A program made the translations under genes and the position numbers. The notes below the pieces were generated by a model. It was not told the origin of the DNA. It made no database searches and was given only the letters and a program-made list of their open reading frames with translations. Below are positions 16,036-23,848 of a stretch of DNA of 64,000 nt, in pieces. Source of the DNA: Streptomyces sp. TRM49041 (GTDB lineage Bacteria > Actinomycetota > Actinomycetes > Streptomycetales > Streptomycetaceae); the NCBI RefSeq assembly GCF_008271805.1, contig NZ_VSRY01000140.1:62001-126000 (forward strand). The letters are read 5' to 3'. Numbering within the stretch: position 1 is the stretch's first letter; each line of letters begins with the position of its first letter.

Positions 16036-17918
16036 TGAGCGCGACGGACACGGGCACGGATGCGGGCACGGGCACGGATGCGGGCACGGCCGAGGGCGAG
16101 TTGCTGCTGCGGGTCCTCGGGGCCCTGCTGCGCGAGGACGTCGTCGGGCTGCGGACCCGTTCCACAGCTGTGGACAAGGAGGACGGCCGCTGGCTGCGGC
16201 TCTCCACCGGCGACGGTGACGCGCTGCTGCTGCCGGTCGCCGACGACGGGTTCCAGGGCGCGTACGCCGCCCGTGAGCCCTTCCTCGTACGGGAGTCGGA
16301 CGGCACCCGGCTCGCCACGTACGAGGCGGTCGTCGGCACCCTCGCCGCGCTCGCGGACCCGGTCGACCGGGACGGCTTCGACGCGTTCGCCGAGGAGTGC
16401 CGGCAGACCCTCGCCACCATACGGCTGCACGACGCCACACGCGCGGAGACCGTCGGTCGGCTCACCGAGCGGTACGGTCCCGACCCCGCCTACTGGACCG
16501 GACCGGCCGCCGGCCTCGCCCACGACACGCTCGCCGCCCGCCACGACCACCCGGTCTACCCGACCGCACGCGGCCGCGCCGGGCTCGATGAGGCGGAACT
16601 GCGCGCGTACGCACCCGAGTTCCATCCGCGGCTCGCGCTCCGCTGGCTGGCCGTGCCCAGGGAGGCCGTCACCCTCGCGGGCGGCCCCGACCGGCTGCCC
16701 ACCCGCTGGCCGACCCCCGCCGTCCTGGGCCTGCCCGAGCGGTTCCACGGCCACCTCGCCCTGCCCGTCCACCCCCTGACCGTCGGTGCCCCGCTGCGGG
16801 CCGCCCTGCGCGCGACCGGCCTGGAAGGCGAGGCGGTACTCGCCGAGCGCGCACACCTCCGAGCCGTACCGACCCTGTCCATGCGTACGGTCGCCCTCGC
16901 CGCCGAGCCGGACCTCCATCTGAAACTGCCGCTCGCCACCGCGACGCTCGGGCTCCGCAACCGCCGCACCATCAAACCCGGCACCCTCGTGGACGGCGCC
17001 GCGGGGCAGCGGCTGCTCGAGACCGTGATCGCCCGCGAGCCGCGCTTCCGGGACACCGTCCTGCACGCCGACGAGACCGTGTACGCCCACGTCGGCCACG
17101 AACTGCTCGCCGTACTGTGCCGCCGCCTCCCCGCCGGGCTCGACGGCGCCGTCGTCGTCCCCATGGCCGCGCTCCTGAGCGAGGCGCCCGGCGGCGGCCT
17201 GGTCGTCGACCGACTCGCCGACCGCTTCTACGGCGGCGACCCGGTCGCGCTGCTCGACGCCTGCCTGACACTCCTCCTCGACTGGCAGACCACGCTCTTC
17301 GGCTACGGCATCGCCCTGGAGTCCCACCAGCAGAACGTCTCGCTGGTCCTCGACCGGCGGGTGGCGTCCGGCGGCGGCGGCGGCGGCGGCGGTGGCGACG
17401 GCGGTGGCGGCGGCGCGACGCGGCTGCGGCTGCTGCTCAAGGACAACGACGCGCCGCGTATCAACACCGCGCGCCTGCGGGAGACCCTGGGGACCGACGC
17501 GCCGGACCCGTCCGCGTTCGAGGACACCCGGATCTTCGGCGTGGGCGTGGGCGTGGGCGACGGCTGCGGCGACGGTGACAGCGACGGCGACCGGCCGTTG
17601 ACGGACCTGTTCACCACCATCACCGTCCACCTCTGCGCGGGCGCCTACGCGTTCGGCCTCGCCCGCCACGGCCGTGCCCCCCTCGACACGCTGATCGGCC
17701 TCGTGCGCGACCGCCTCGCCGAGGCCGCCGAGCGCCTCGGCACGGCCCCGGGGGAACCGGGCGCGACCCTGCGCGCCCATGTCCTGGACGCGCCGGAGCT
17801 GCCGGTCAAGGCGATGGTCACCGCCGGGACCCTGCTCTCGAAGGCCCGTTCGGGCGCCGCCGACATCAACAAGCACTACACCAGAGGGCCCAACTACCTG
17901 CTGGACAGCCCTCGATGA
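16035..17918 (+). CDS. IucA/IucC-family NIS siderophore synthetase (first, PvsB-like)
   Basis: 627-aa synthetase that adenylates a carboxylate and joins it to an amine or alcohol. Family motifs: HPVYPTARGRAGL (about 180), LHLKLPLATATLGLRNRRT (about 297-315), GYGIALESHQQNVSLVL (about 425-441, His and Asn of the nucleotide site) and LLLKDNDAPRI (about 468-478), where the relatives carry a charged ligand pair. Two low-complexity insertions interrupt it: a Gly run at about 446-461 and a Gly/Val/Asp run at about 501-518. ATG 16035 overlaps the preceding TGA by one base. Confidence 0.9.
   Translation: MSATDTGTDAGTGTDAGTAEGELLLRVLGALLREDVVGLRTRSTAVDKEDGRWLRLSTGDGDALLLPVADDGFQGAYAAREPFLVRESDGTRLATYEAVVGTLAALADPVDRDGFDAFAEECRQTLATIRLHDATRAETVGRLTERYGPDPAYWTGPAAGLAHDTLAARHDHPVYPTARGRAGLDEAELRAYAPEFHPRLALRWLAVPREAVTLAGGPDRLPTRWPTPAVLGLPERFHGHLALPVHPLTVGAPLRAALRATGLEGEAVLAERAHLRAVPTLSMRTVALAAEPDLHLKLPLATATLGLRNRRTIKPGTLVDGAAGQRLLETVIAREPRFRDTVLHADETVYAHVGHELLAVLCRRLPAGLDGAVVVPMAALLSEAPGGGLVVDRLADRFYGGDPVALLDACLTLLLDWQTTLFGYGIALESHQQNVSLVLDRRVASGGGGGGGGGDGGGGGATRLRLLLKDNDAPRINTARLRETLGTDAPDPSAFEDTRIFGVGVGVGDGCGDGDSDGDRPLTDLFTTITVHLCAGAYAFGLARHGRAPLDTLIGLVRDRLAEAAERLGTAPGEPGATLRAHVLDAPELPVKAMVTAGTLLSKARSGAADINKHYTRGPNYLLDSPR
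17370..17415 (+). repeat. GGC triplet-repeat tract coding for a poly-glycine loop
   Basis: An almost uninterrupted GGC/GGT run encodes ten Gly, one Asp and five more Gly, just after the ESHQQNV nucleotide motif of the first NIS synthetase. A second Gly/Val/Asp repeat built of GTGGGC units starts at about 17539 in the same gene. Both are in frame and look like slippage-prone loop expansions. Confidence 0.9.
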
Positions 17919-18105
17919 CGACCGCCACGGCGACGCGGACGGGGCCCGGCGGCACCGCCGGTACCGTCGCGGGGCGCGCCACCGACCCGCGGTCCGGTGC
18001 GGCGCCCGGCCGGGGGCCCGCCGCTCCCGGAGGCCCGCGCCGCGCTCCTTCCCCTGATCACCGCTCGCCCTCTCCACTCTCTCTCCGCACCCGCTGGAGC
18101 CGTTG
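17919..18105 (+). other. 187-nt gap between the two NIS synthetases, where pvsC would sit
   Basis: A short frame starts by ATGA overlap at 17915 and runs 63 codons to 18106, but is Pro/Arg/Gly-rich with no membrane segment. I do not call it a gene. In vibrioferrin operons an MFS exporter gene occupies this position. No trace of a 12-helix transporter is visible here. Confidence 0.6.
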
Positions 18106-19926
18106 ATGCCCCCGCTGAACAAGTCGCTCGCCCAGCCGCTCGACCCGTCGCCCTGCACCGCCGCGACGGCCGGCCTTCCCACCGCCGACGCGGTCGTCGC
18201 CCATACCCTCCTCAACTGCCTCCTGCGCGAGGTGTCGGGCCCCGAGCACGAGACCGCCGTCAGCGAGGGCCGGCTCCTGCTGCGTCTGCCCCGCCGCGGC
18301 GTCCGGCTGCGGATCGCGCTGCGCCGTACGTCGCTGCTGGGCGCGCACCGGTTCGCGGGCCCCGTGCTGGAGGACGCCGGTGGCGGCACCTGGCAGCCGG
18401 TCGGCTGGCGGCGGCTGGCCGAGTACGTACGGGACGAGCTGTCGCTCCGTACGGGGGTGCGCAACGACGAGTTCCTGGACCAGGTCGCCTCCAGCCACCA
18501 GGCCGTCTCCGCCGCGCTGGCCGTACGCGCCGAGGCACCGGGGCCGCAGACCACGACGGGCGACGGGCTCGCCACGTATCTCGCCTCCGAACAGTCCCTG
18601 CTGTTCGGGCACCGCTTCCACCCGACGCCGAAGGCCCGTGGCGGGGACGCCGCGTCCTGGCTGTCGTACGCGCCGGAGGCCGGGGCGTCGTTCCCGCTGC
18701 GGCACCTCGCGGTCCGGTCGCATCTGATCGCCGAGGAGGCGGCGGAAGCGGGGGCGTTCGACGCCCTGGACGGGCTGCGGGCCGACCTCCCGGGCGGCTA
18801 CCGACTGCTGCCCGCGCACCCGTGGCAGTACGCCATGCTGCGCGACCACCCCCGGTTCCGCGCCGCCGTCGACCGGGGAGACGTCGTCGACCTGGGGCCC
18901 TGCGGGAAGCCGTTCGCGGCCACCGCGTCGGTCCGGACGCTGTACGACGGGGAGACGTTCCTGAAGTTCAGCCTGAACGTCCGCATCACCAACTGTCTTC
19001 GCAAGAACGCCGGTTACGAACTGTCCGGTGCGGTCGCCCTGACCCGGGTGCTGGAGCCCGTACTCGCGGACCTGGCCGCTCGCTTCCCCGGCAGCGCGAT
19101 GCTGCGCGAGCCGGCGTACCGGAGCCTCGCGCTGCCGCCGCCCGGCACCGATGGCGCGCCGGGCGGCTCCCACGACGGCGGCCCGGCCGGCACCCCCGAC
19201 CGGGCCCTGCTCGAAGGCTTCGGCGTGATCGTCCGCGAGGGCCTGTCCCGGCGGCTGCTGCCCGGTACGACCCCGCTGCTCGCGGCTGCCGTCGCCGACG
19301 AGTACCCCACGGGCCCCGGTCACATCTCCCGTCTCCTCCACGGCACCGGCCCGCGGACCGCGCTCGACTGGTGGGCCGCGTACCTCAAGCTGCTCGTCCC
19401 GCCCGTGCTGGCCGCCTACTTCGACCACGGCGTGGTCCTGGAGCCGCACCTCCAGAACGTCGTCGTCTGTGTCGACGACGAGGGCCTGCCCGCGCAGGTC
19501 CTCTTCCGCGACCTTGAGGGCACCAAGCTGGTACCGGAGCACCACGCCGACGCCCTGGCGGCGCTGCCCGCCGAGGTGGCCGGGCCCATGACGTACGACG
19601 CCCGGCGAGGCTGGGACCGGGTCGTCTACTGCCTGCTGGTCAACCACGTCGCCGAGGTCCTCGCCGCGCTCGCCGACCTGCACCCCGGGACCGAGCCCGC
19701 TCTGTGGGCCCGGGTCCACGCGACGCTCCGCGCGTACGCCGACCGGCACGGCTGCCCGCCCCGGCTGGCCGCGCTCCTCGCCGGGGTGCCGCTGCCCGCC
19801 AAGGCCAACCTGCTCACGCGCTGGGCGCGCAGGGCCGACCGCGAGGCCGGCTACGTCCGCCTGCCCTCCCCGCTGGCCGAGGACTTCCTGTCCACCGCGA
19901 CCCCCGCATGGAGCGAGACCCGATGA
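18106..19926 (+). CDS. IucA/IucC-family NIS siderophore synthetase (second, PvsD-like)
   Basis: 606-aa synthetase. Complete family motif set: GHRFHPTPKARGG (about 165-177), YRLLPAHPWQY (about 228), ATASVRTLY (about 267), KFSLNVRITNCLRKN (about 286), VVLEPHLQNVVV (about 444) and LFRDLEGTKL (about 465). The HPxPK and RDxEG motifs look canonical, unlike the first synthetase. This fits a citrate-activating enzyme, though the A/B/C type cannot be proven by eye. ATG 18106 with GGAG 7 nt upstream. The stop overlaps the decarboxylase start by 4 nt. Confidence 0.93.
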   Translation: MPPLNKSLAQPLDPSPCTAATAGLPTADAVVAHTLLNCLLREVSGPEHETAVSEGRLLLRLPRRGVRLRIALRRTSLLGAHRFAGPVLEDAGGGTWQPVGWRRLAEYVRDELSLRTGVRNDEFLDQVASSHQAVSAALAVRAEAPGPQTTTGDGLATYLASEQSLLFGHRFHPTPKARGGDAASWLSYAPEAGASFPLRHLAVRSHLIAEEAAEAGAFDALDGLRADLPGGYRLLPAHPWQYAMLRDHPRFRAAVDRGDVVDLGPCGKPFAATASVRTLYDGETFLKFSLNVRITNCLRKNAGYELSGAVALTRVLEPVLADLAARFPGSAMLREPAYRSLALPPPGTDGAPGGSHDGGPAGTPDRALLEGFGVIVREGLSRRLLPGTTPLLAAAVADEYPTGPGHISRLLHGTGPRTALDWWAAYLKLLVPPVLAAYFDHGVVLEPHLQNVVVCVDDEGLPAQVLFRDLEGTKLVPEHHADALAALPAEVAGPMTYDARRGWDRVVYCLLVNHVAEVLAALADLHPGTEPALWARVHATLRAYADRHGCPPRLAALLAGVPLPAKANLLTRWARRADREAGYVRLPSPLAEDFLSTATPAWSETR

Positions 19927-21140
19927 CCCACCCCACCCCGGAGGCGAGGAACCACATCCTCACCCTCCCCCCGACGGAGCTCCCGGCCTATGTCTACGAC
20001 CTGACAGCCCTGCGCGAACACGCCGCGGCGGTACGAGCCGCCCTGCCGGAGCGCGTCGAGCTGTACTACGCCGCGAAGGCGAACCCGGAGCCGGAGATCC
20101 TCAGGGCCCTCGCCCCGTACTCCGACGGGTACGAGGTCTCGTCGGGCGGCGAGCTCGCCCACGTGGGCCGCGCGGTCCCCGGCCACCCGCTGGCCTTCGG
20201 CGGCCCCGGCAAGACGCCCATGGAGATCAGCACGGCCCTGGAGCTGGGCGTGGAGCGCTTCCATGTGGAGAGCCTCCACGACCTGCGCATGCTGGGGGAA
20301 CTGGCCGCCCAAACGGACTCGGAGGAGCGGGTGGGCGTCCTCCTCCGCTTCAACCTCCCGCTCGCGGCGGCTTCCCTGGAGGGCAGCTCGCTGGCGATGG
20401 GCGGCCGCCCGACCCCGTTCGGCCTGGACCCGGCAGAGGCCGACGAGGCGGTCCGCCCGCTGACGGACGGCACATACCCGAGCCTGGAACTCCTCGGCGT
20501 CCACGCCCATCTGGCGAGCGGCCTGGACGCGGAGGAGCAACTGGCGGTGGCGGCGTCGATCGTGACGTGGTCGACGGATCTGGCCGCCCGCCACGGCGTC
20601 CACCTCCGCGAGGTGAACGTGGGCGGCGGTATGACGGTCGACTACGCCGCCCCGGAGTCCCGCTTCGACTGGACGTCCTACGGCAAGGGCCTGTCCGCCC
20701 TGCTGGCCGCCCACCCGGACCTGACCCTGCGCATCGAGCCGGGCCGCGCCCTGACGGCGTACTGCGGCTGGTACGCGACGGAGGTCCTGGACGTGAAGCC
20801 CAGCCACGGCGAGGAGTTCGCGGTGGTCCGCGGCGGCACCCACCACCTCCGGACCCCCGCGACCAAGGGCCACGACCAGCCCTGCTCGGTCCTGCCCGTC
20901 GCCGCCTGGCCCCACCCCTGGCCCCGCCCCGCGGCCACCGGGGGCGAGGTCACGCTGACCGGCCAGCTGTGCACCCCGAAGGACCTTCTCGCCCGGCACG
21001 TACCGGCCCCGGGCCTGCGGGCGGGCGACCGGGTGGCGTTCGCCCTGGCCGGGGCGTACGCGTGGAACATCTCGCACCACGACTTCCTCATGCACCCGAG
21101 GCCGGGCTTCCACTTCCTGGACGGTGGTGGCCGGGCCTGA
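19923..21140 (+). CDS. Type III PLP-dependent amino acid decarboxylase (PvsE-like)
   Basis: 405-aa fold-type III enzyme (DapDC/ornithine decarboxylase family). ELYYAAKANPEPEILRAL (about 41-58) carries the PLP Schiff-base Lys; VGVLLRFNLP, GVHAHLASGL, EVNVGGGMTVDY (the Gly phosphate loop, about 227) and LRIEPGRALTAYCGWY (about 260) complete the barrel. The C-terminal domain has GQLCTPKDLLAR with the catalytic Cys. In vibrioferrin the equivalent enzyme supplies ethanolamine from serine; other NIS loci use relatives to make diamines. Substrate here is inferred from context only. Start by ATGA overlap. Confidence 0.9.
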   Translation: MTHPTPEARNHILTLPPTELPAYVYDLTALREHAAAVRAALPERVELYYAAKANPEPEILRALAPYSDGYEVSSGGELAHVGRAVPGHPLAFGGPGKTPMEISTALELGVERFHVESLHDLRMLGELAAQTDSEERVGVLLRFNLPLAAASLEGSSLAMGGRPTPFGLDPAEADEAVRPLTDGTYPSLELLGVHAHLASGLDAEEQLAVAASIVTWSTDLAARHGVHLREVNVGGGMTVDYAAPESRFDWTSYGKGLSALLAAHPDLTLRIEPGRALTAYCGWYATEVLDVKPSHGEEFAVVRGGTHHLRTPATKGHDQPCSVLPVAAWPHPWPRPAATGGEVTLTGQLCTPKDLLARHVPAPGLRAGDRVAFALAGAYAWNISHHDFLMHPRPGFHFLDGGGRA

Positions 21141-21161
21141 GGGTCAGTCGCTCTCGCAGCC

Positions 21162-21200
21162 GATGCCGATGCCGATGCCGATGCCGTCGCCGTCGCCGTC
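21162..21200. repeat. Hexanucleotide microsatellite between convergent genes
   Basis: Four GATGCC units (21162-21185) continue into GTCGCC units. The tract lies in the 104-nt gap between the decarboxylase stop and the end of the leftward response-regulator gene. No terminator-like hairpin was recognised here. Confidence 0.85.
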
Positions 21201-21244
21201 GAGGCCGTGCGGGTCGGCGAAGGCCGACGGCCACCGGGTTCGGC

Positions 21245-21988
21245 TCAGCCGTTCTCGGCCTCCGCCGTGGCGGGGGCGTCCGCCAGCCAGTGGTAGCGGC
21301 GTTCCGGGCGGCCAGTGGTGCCGTAGCGGAGGGTGACCTGGGCCTGGCCGGTGGAGACGAAGAACTCCAGGTAGCGGCGGGCGCTGACGCGGGAGAGGCC
21401 GGTCGCGGTGGCGCACTCCGAGGCGGAGAGACCCTCGGGGCGGCCGCGGAGGTTGGTGCGGACCAGGCCGGCGGTCTGTTCCGTGACGCCCTTGGGGAGA
21501 CGGACCGCCTCGGCGGGTTCCGGGGGCTGCGGGGGCGTGGGGCCCGGGTCGGGGGTGGCGAAGACCCGGTCCACGTCGGCCTGGGCAGGGATCGCGATGG
21601 CGGCCAGTTCGCGGCGGCGGTGCGCGTACTGCTGGAGGCGTTCATGGAGGACGGAGCTGTCGAAGGGCTTGATCACGTAGTGGACGGCGCCGCCCCGCAG
21701 CGCGCCCCGCACCGTCCCGGCGTCGCGGGCCGCCGTCACCACCAGGACGTCGACCTCCGACCCGCCGGCCGTACCGGCGCGCAGCTCGCGCAGCACGTCG
21801 AGGCCGCCGATGTCGGGCAGGTACATGTCCAGCAGAACGAGGTCGGGACTGAGCTCGCGCACCGCGCGCAGGGCCTCGGCGCCCGTACGGGCCTCGCCGA
21901 CCACCGTGAAGCCGTCGAGCCGCTCCACGAGCTTGCGGTGCAGCCGGGCGACCATGAAGTCGTCGTCGACGACCAGCACTCTGATCAC
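21245..21988 (-). CDS. CitB/DctR-type response regulator of tricarboxylate transport
   Basis: 247-aa two-component regulator. The receiver domain (about 1-120) has acidic pocket VDDDF, phosphoacceptor LVLLDMYLP (Asp about 54), VVTAARD and the KPFD Lys. A linker is followed by a C-terminal helix-turn-helix (ATATGLSRVSARRYLEFF, about 200-217) typical of CitB/DpiA/DctR regulators. GTG 21988 with GGAAGG upstream fits the receiver start. It is divergent from tctCBA, which it probably activates. The usual adjacent histidine kinase gene is absent from the window. Confidence 0.88.
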   Translation of the reverse strand: MIRVLVVDDDFMVARLHRKLVERLDGFTVVGEARTGAEALRAVRELSPDLVLLDMYLPDIGGLDVLRELRAGTAGGSEVDVLVVTAARDAGTVRGALRGGAVHYVIKPFDSSVLHERLQQYAHRRRELAAIAIPAQADVDRVFATPDPGPTPPQPPEPAEAVRLPKGVTEQTAGLVRTNLRGRPEGLSASECATATGLSRVSARRYLEFFVSTGQAQVTLRYGTTGRPERRYHWLADAPATAEAENG

Positions 21989-22236
21989 GGTGGTTCCTTC
22001 CGCACCCTCGCCTTGCCCGCATCCCTCCTGGCGCGAAGTGTGCATGAGCGGGACCGTCCAGTCACCCGCATCGGCGGAAGTGATGCCGCACCGATGCCTG
22101 GCCATGAACAGAATGAACAGAAGATTCGTTACAGCCAATAGCTGCACAACGCTCCCATCCCTTTCCGGCCGTCTCTCGCGCTGTTTGCATAACGCCGCAT
22201 CGACGCAGCACCCCCGAGAGCACAGCTGGAGGAAGC
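21989..22236. promoter_or_regulatory. Divergent promoter region of the response regulator and tctCBA
   Basis: 248 nt between divergent starts. The most AT-rich part holds two contiguous copies of ATGAACAGA (22104-22112 and 22113-22121), followed by AGATTCGTTA. Direct repeats like this could be binding sites for the CitB-type regulator; this is a guess from position. Confidence 0.35.
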
Positions 22237-23256
22237 GTGTACCGCTCAGCCCCCCGAGCAGTCATGGCGGCCCTCGCCGCCGGTTCGGCCACACTGCTGC
22301 TCGCCGCGTGCGGCGGTCAGCAGACCACCGGCGCAGGCGACAGCGGCGGCGACTGGAAGCCGACCAAGCCCATCGAGTACATCGCCCCCGCCGGCACCGG
22401 CGGCGGCTGGGACACCCTGGCCCGTACCAGCGCCCGCGTCCTCGACGAGGCGAAGATCATCGACAGGCCCATGCGCGTGGTGAACAAGCCCGGCGGTGGC
22501 GGCGCCATCGGCTGGTCGTACATCTCGCAGTACCCGGCCGACGCGCACAAGCTCTTCGTGACCAGCCCGCCCATCCTGCTTGTGCCGCTCGCCGGGAAGT
22601 CCCAGCAGACGTACGACGACTTCACGCCCATCGCCCGGCTCAACACCGAGCCCCTCGCGTACGTGGTGAAGGCGTCCTCGCCCTTCAAGACCTTCGGCGA
22701 CCTGGCGGCCAAGCTCAAGTCCGACCCGAAGAGCATCAGCATCGCGGGCGGCTCCGGCCCGGGCAGCCTCGACCACGTCGGCCTCGCCGGCGCGGTGAAG
22801 GCGGCCGGCGCGGACGCCTCCGAGGTGAAGTACGTGCCGTTCGACGGCGGCGGCGAGGCGCTGACCGCCCTCCTCGGCGGCCACGCCGAAGCGGCCGTCG
22901 CCGGTGCCTCCGAGGTGACGGGCCTGGTCAAGTCCGGCGACCTGCGGGTCCTGGCCGTCTCCACGAAGGAGCGGTCCGAGATCCTGCCGGACGCGCCCAC
23001 CCTCACCGAGTCCGGCGTGAAGTACGTCTTCGACATCTGGCGCGGCGTGATGGGACCCAAGGGCCTCAGCCAGGCGCAGATCGCCTACTACGAGAAGGCG
23101 TACAAGGAGATGACCGAGCACGAGGCGTGGAAGAAGGAGAGCGAGAAGCTCGGCTGGACGAACGCGTACCTCGGCAGCAAGGACTTCGGCAGTTTCCTGC
23201 ACGAGCAGAACAAGGACCTGAGCAGCATCCTCGCCGACGTCGGTCTGAAGAAGTAG
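22237..23256 (+). CDS. tctC: Tripartite tricarboxylate transporter substrate-binding lipoprotein TctC
   Basis: 339-aa exported lipoprotein: Arg-containing signal, hydrophobic core and lipobox LLLAACGG (Cys about 28). The mature protein is a Bug/TctC two-lobe binding protein with the conserved IEYIAPAGTGGGWDTLAR, VVNKPGGGGAIGWSY and AGGSGPGSLDHVGLAGAVK blocks. It captures citrate-like di/tricarboxylates for TctAB. GTG 22237 with GGAGGAAG upstream. First gene of tctCBA, divergent from the regulator. Confidence 0.94.
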   Translation: MYRSAPRAVMAALAAGSATLLLAACGGQQTTGAGDSGGDWKPTKPIEYIAPAGTGGGWDTLARTSARVLDEAKIIDRPMRVVNKPGGGGAIGWSYISQYPADAHKLFVTSPPILLVPLAGKSQQTYDDFTPIARLNTEPLAYVVKASSPFKTFGDLAAKLKSDPKSISIAGGSGPGSLDHVGLAGAVKAAGADASEVKYVPFDGGGEALTALLGGHAEAAVAGASEVTGLVKSGDLRVLAVSTKERSEILPDAPTLTESGVKYVFDIWRGVMGPKGLSQAQIAYYEKAYKEMTEHEAWKKESEKLGWTNAYLGSKDFGSFLHEQNKDLSSILADVGLKK

Positions 23257-23275
23257 CGGGCCCGGGAGCAGGACG

Positions 23276-23836
23276 ATGCATCACTTCCGTTTCTCGCAGC
23301 GCACGCTCGCCGTCGTGCTCGGCCTCGTCGCGGTGGCGTACACCGTGCAGGCGTACCGCATCCCCGAGTTCACCGCGGTGCAGGTGCCGGTCCAGCCCGG
23401 CACCCTGCCCCGCGGGCTGGGGCTGCTGCTGATCGTGCTGTCGGTGGCGCTCTTCTTCCAGAAGCCCAAGCGGCAGGAGAAGGAGCAGGACGAGCGGCAG
23501 GGGCAGGAGCAGCAGGGGCAGGGGCAGGGGCAGGTGCAGGGGCCGGAGCGGCAGTCGGCGCCCGCGGCCGCGCGAGGCGGCACCAGCGGCCGGTTCCGCG
23601 ACACGCGTCTCGAGCCCGCCGTCCTGCTCCTCGCCATCTGCCTCTACGTGGCGCTCTTCGTGCCGCTCGGCTTCGTCATCTCGACCACCCTCTTCGTGGT
23701 CGGCACCGCCTGGTTCCTGGGCTTCACCCGGCACTGGGTGAGTGCGCTGGTGGGCGGTGGCGTGGCCCTGGCGCTGTACCTCGCCATGTCCGAGGGGCTC
23801 GACGTGGCCCTGCCGACCGGGCCGCTGCCCTTCTGA
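23276..23836 (+). CDS. tctB: Tripartite tricarboxylate transporter small membrane subunit TctB
   Basis: 186 aa with four predicted membrane helices: about 10-27, 43-62, 118-138 and 142-175. The family loop (IPEFTAVQVPVQPGTLPRGL) follows helix 1. The cytoplasmic loop between helices 2 and 3 is unusually long and Gln/Gly-rich (QGQEQQGQGQGQVQ, about 78-91), encoded by CAGGGG-type repeats. 19 nt after tctC. Confidence 0.9.
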   Translation: MHHFRFSQRTLAVVLGLVAVAYTVQAYRIPEFTAVQVPVQPGTLPRGLGLLLIVLSVALFFQKPKRQEKEQDERQGQEQQGQGQGQVQGPERQSAPAAARGGTSGRFRDTRLEPAVLLLAICLYVALFVPLGFVISTTLFVVGTAWFLGFTRHWVSALVGGGVALALYLAMSEGLDVALPTGPLPF

Positions 23837-23848
23837 CCTGGAGACGGC

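Noticed and set aside
17539..17590. Repeat tract as a possible CRISPR-like array
   Set aside because: Units are 6 bp, coding and without spacers; simple in-frame repeat.
17915..18106. 63-codon frame between the NIS synthetases as a pvsC remnant
   Set aside because: Starts by ATGA overlap but has no hydrophobic segment; no evidence for an MFS relic.
15654..18575. 973-aa - strand frame across the siderophore genes
   Set aside because: Antisense of IucA/IucC genes; the size comes from high GC3 and lack of stops.
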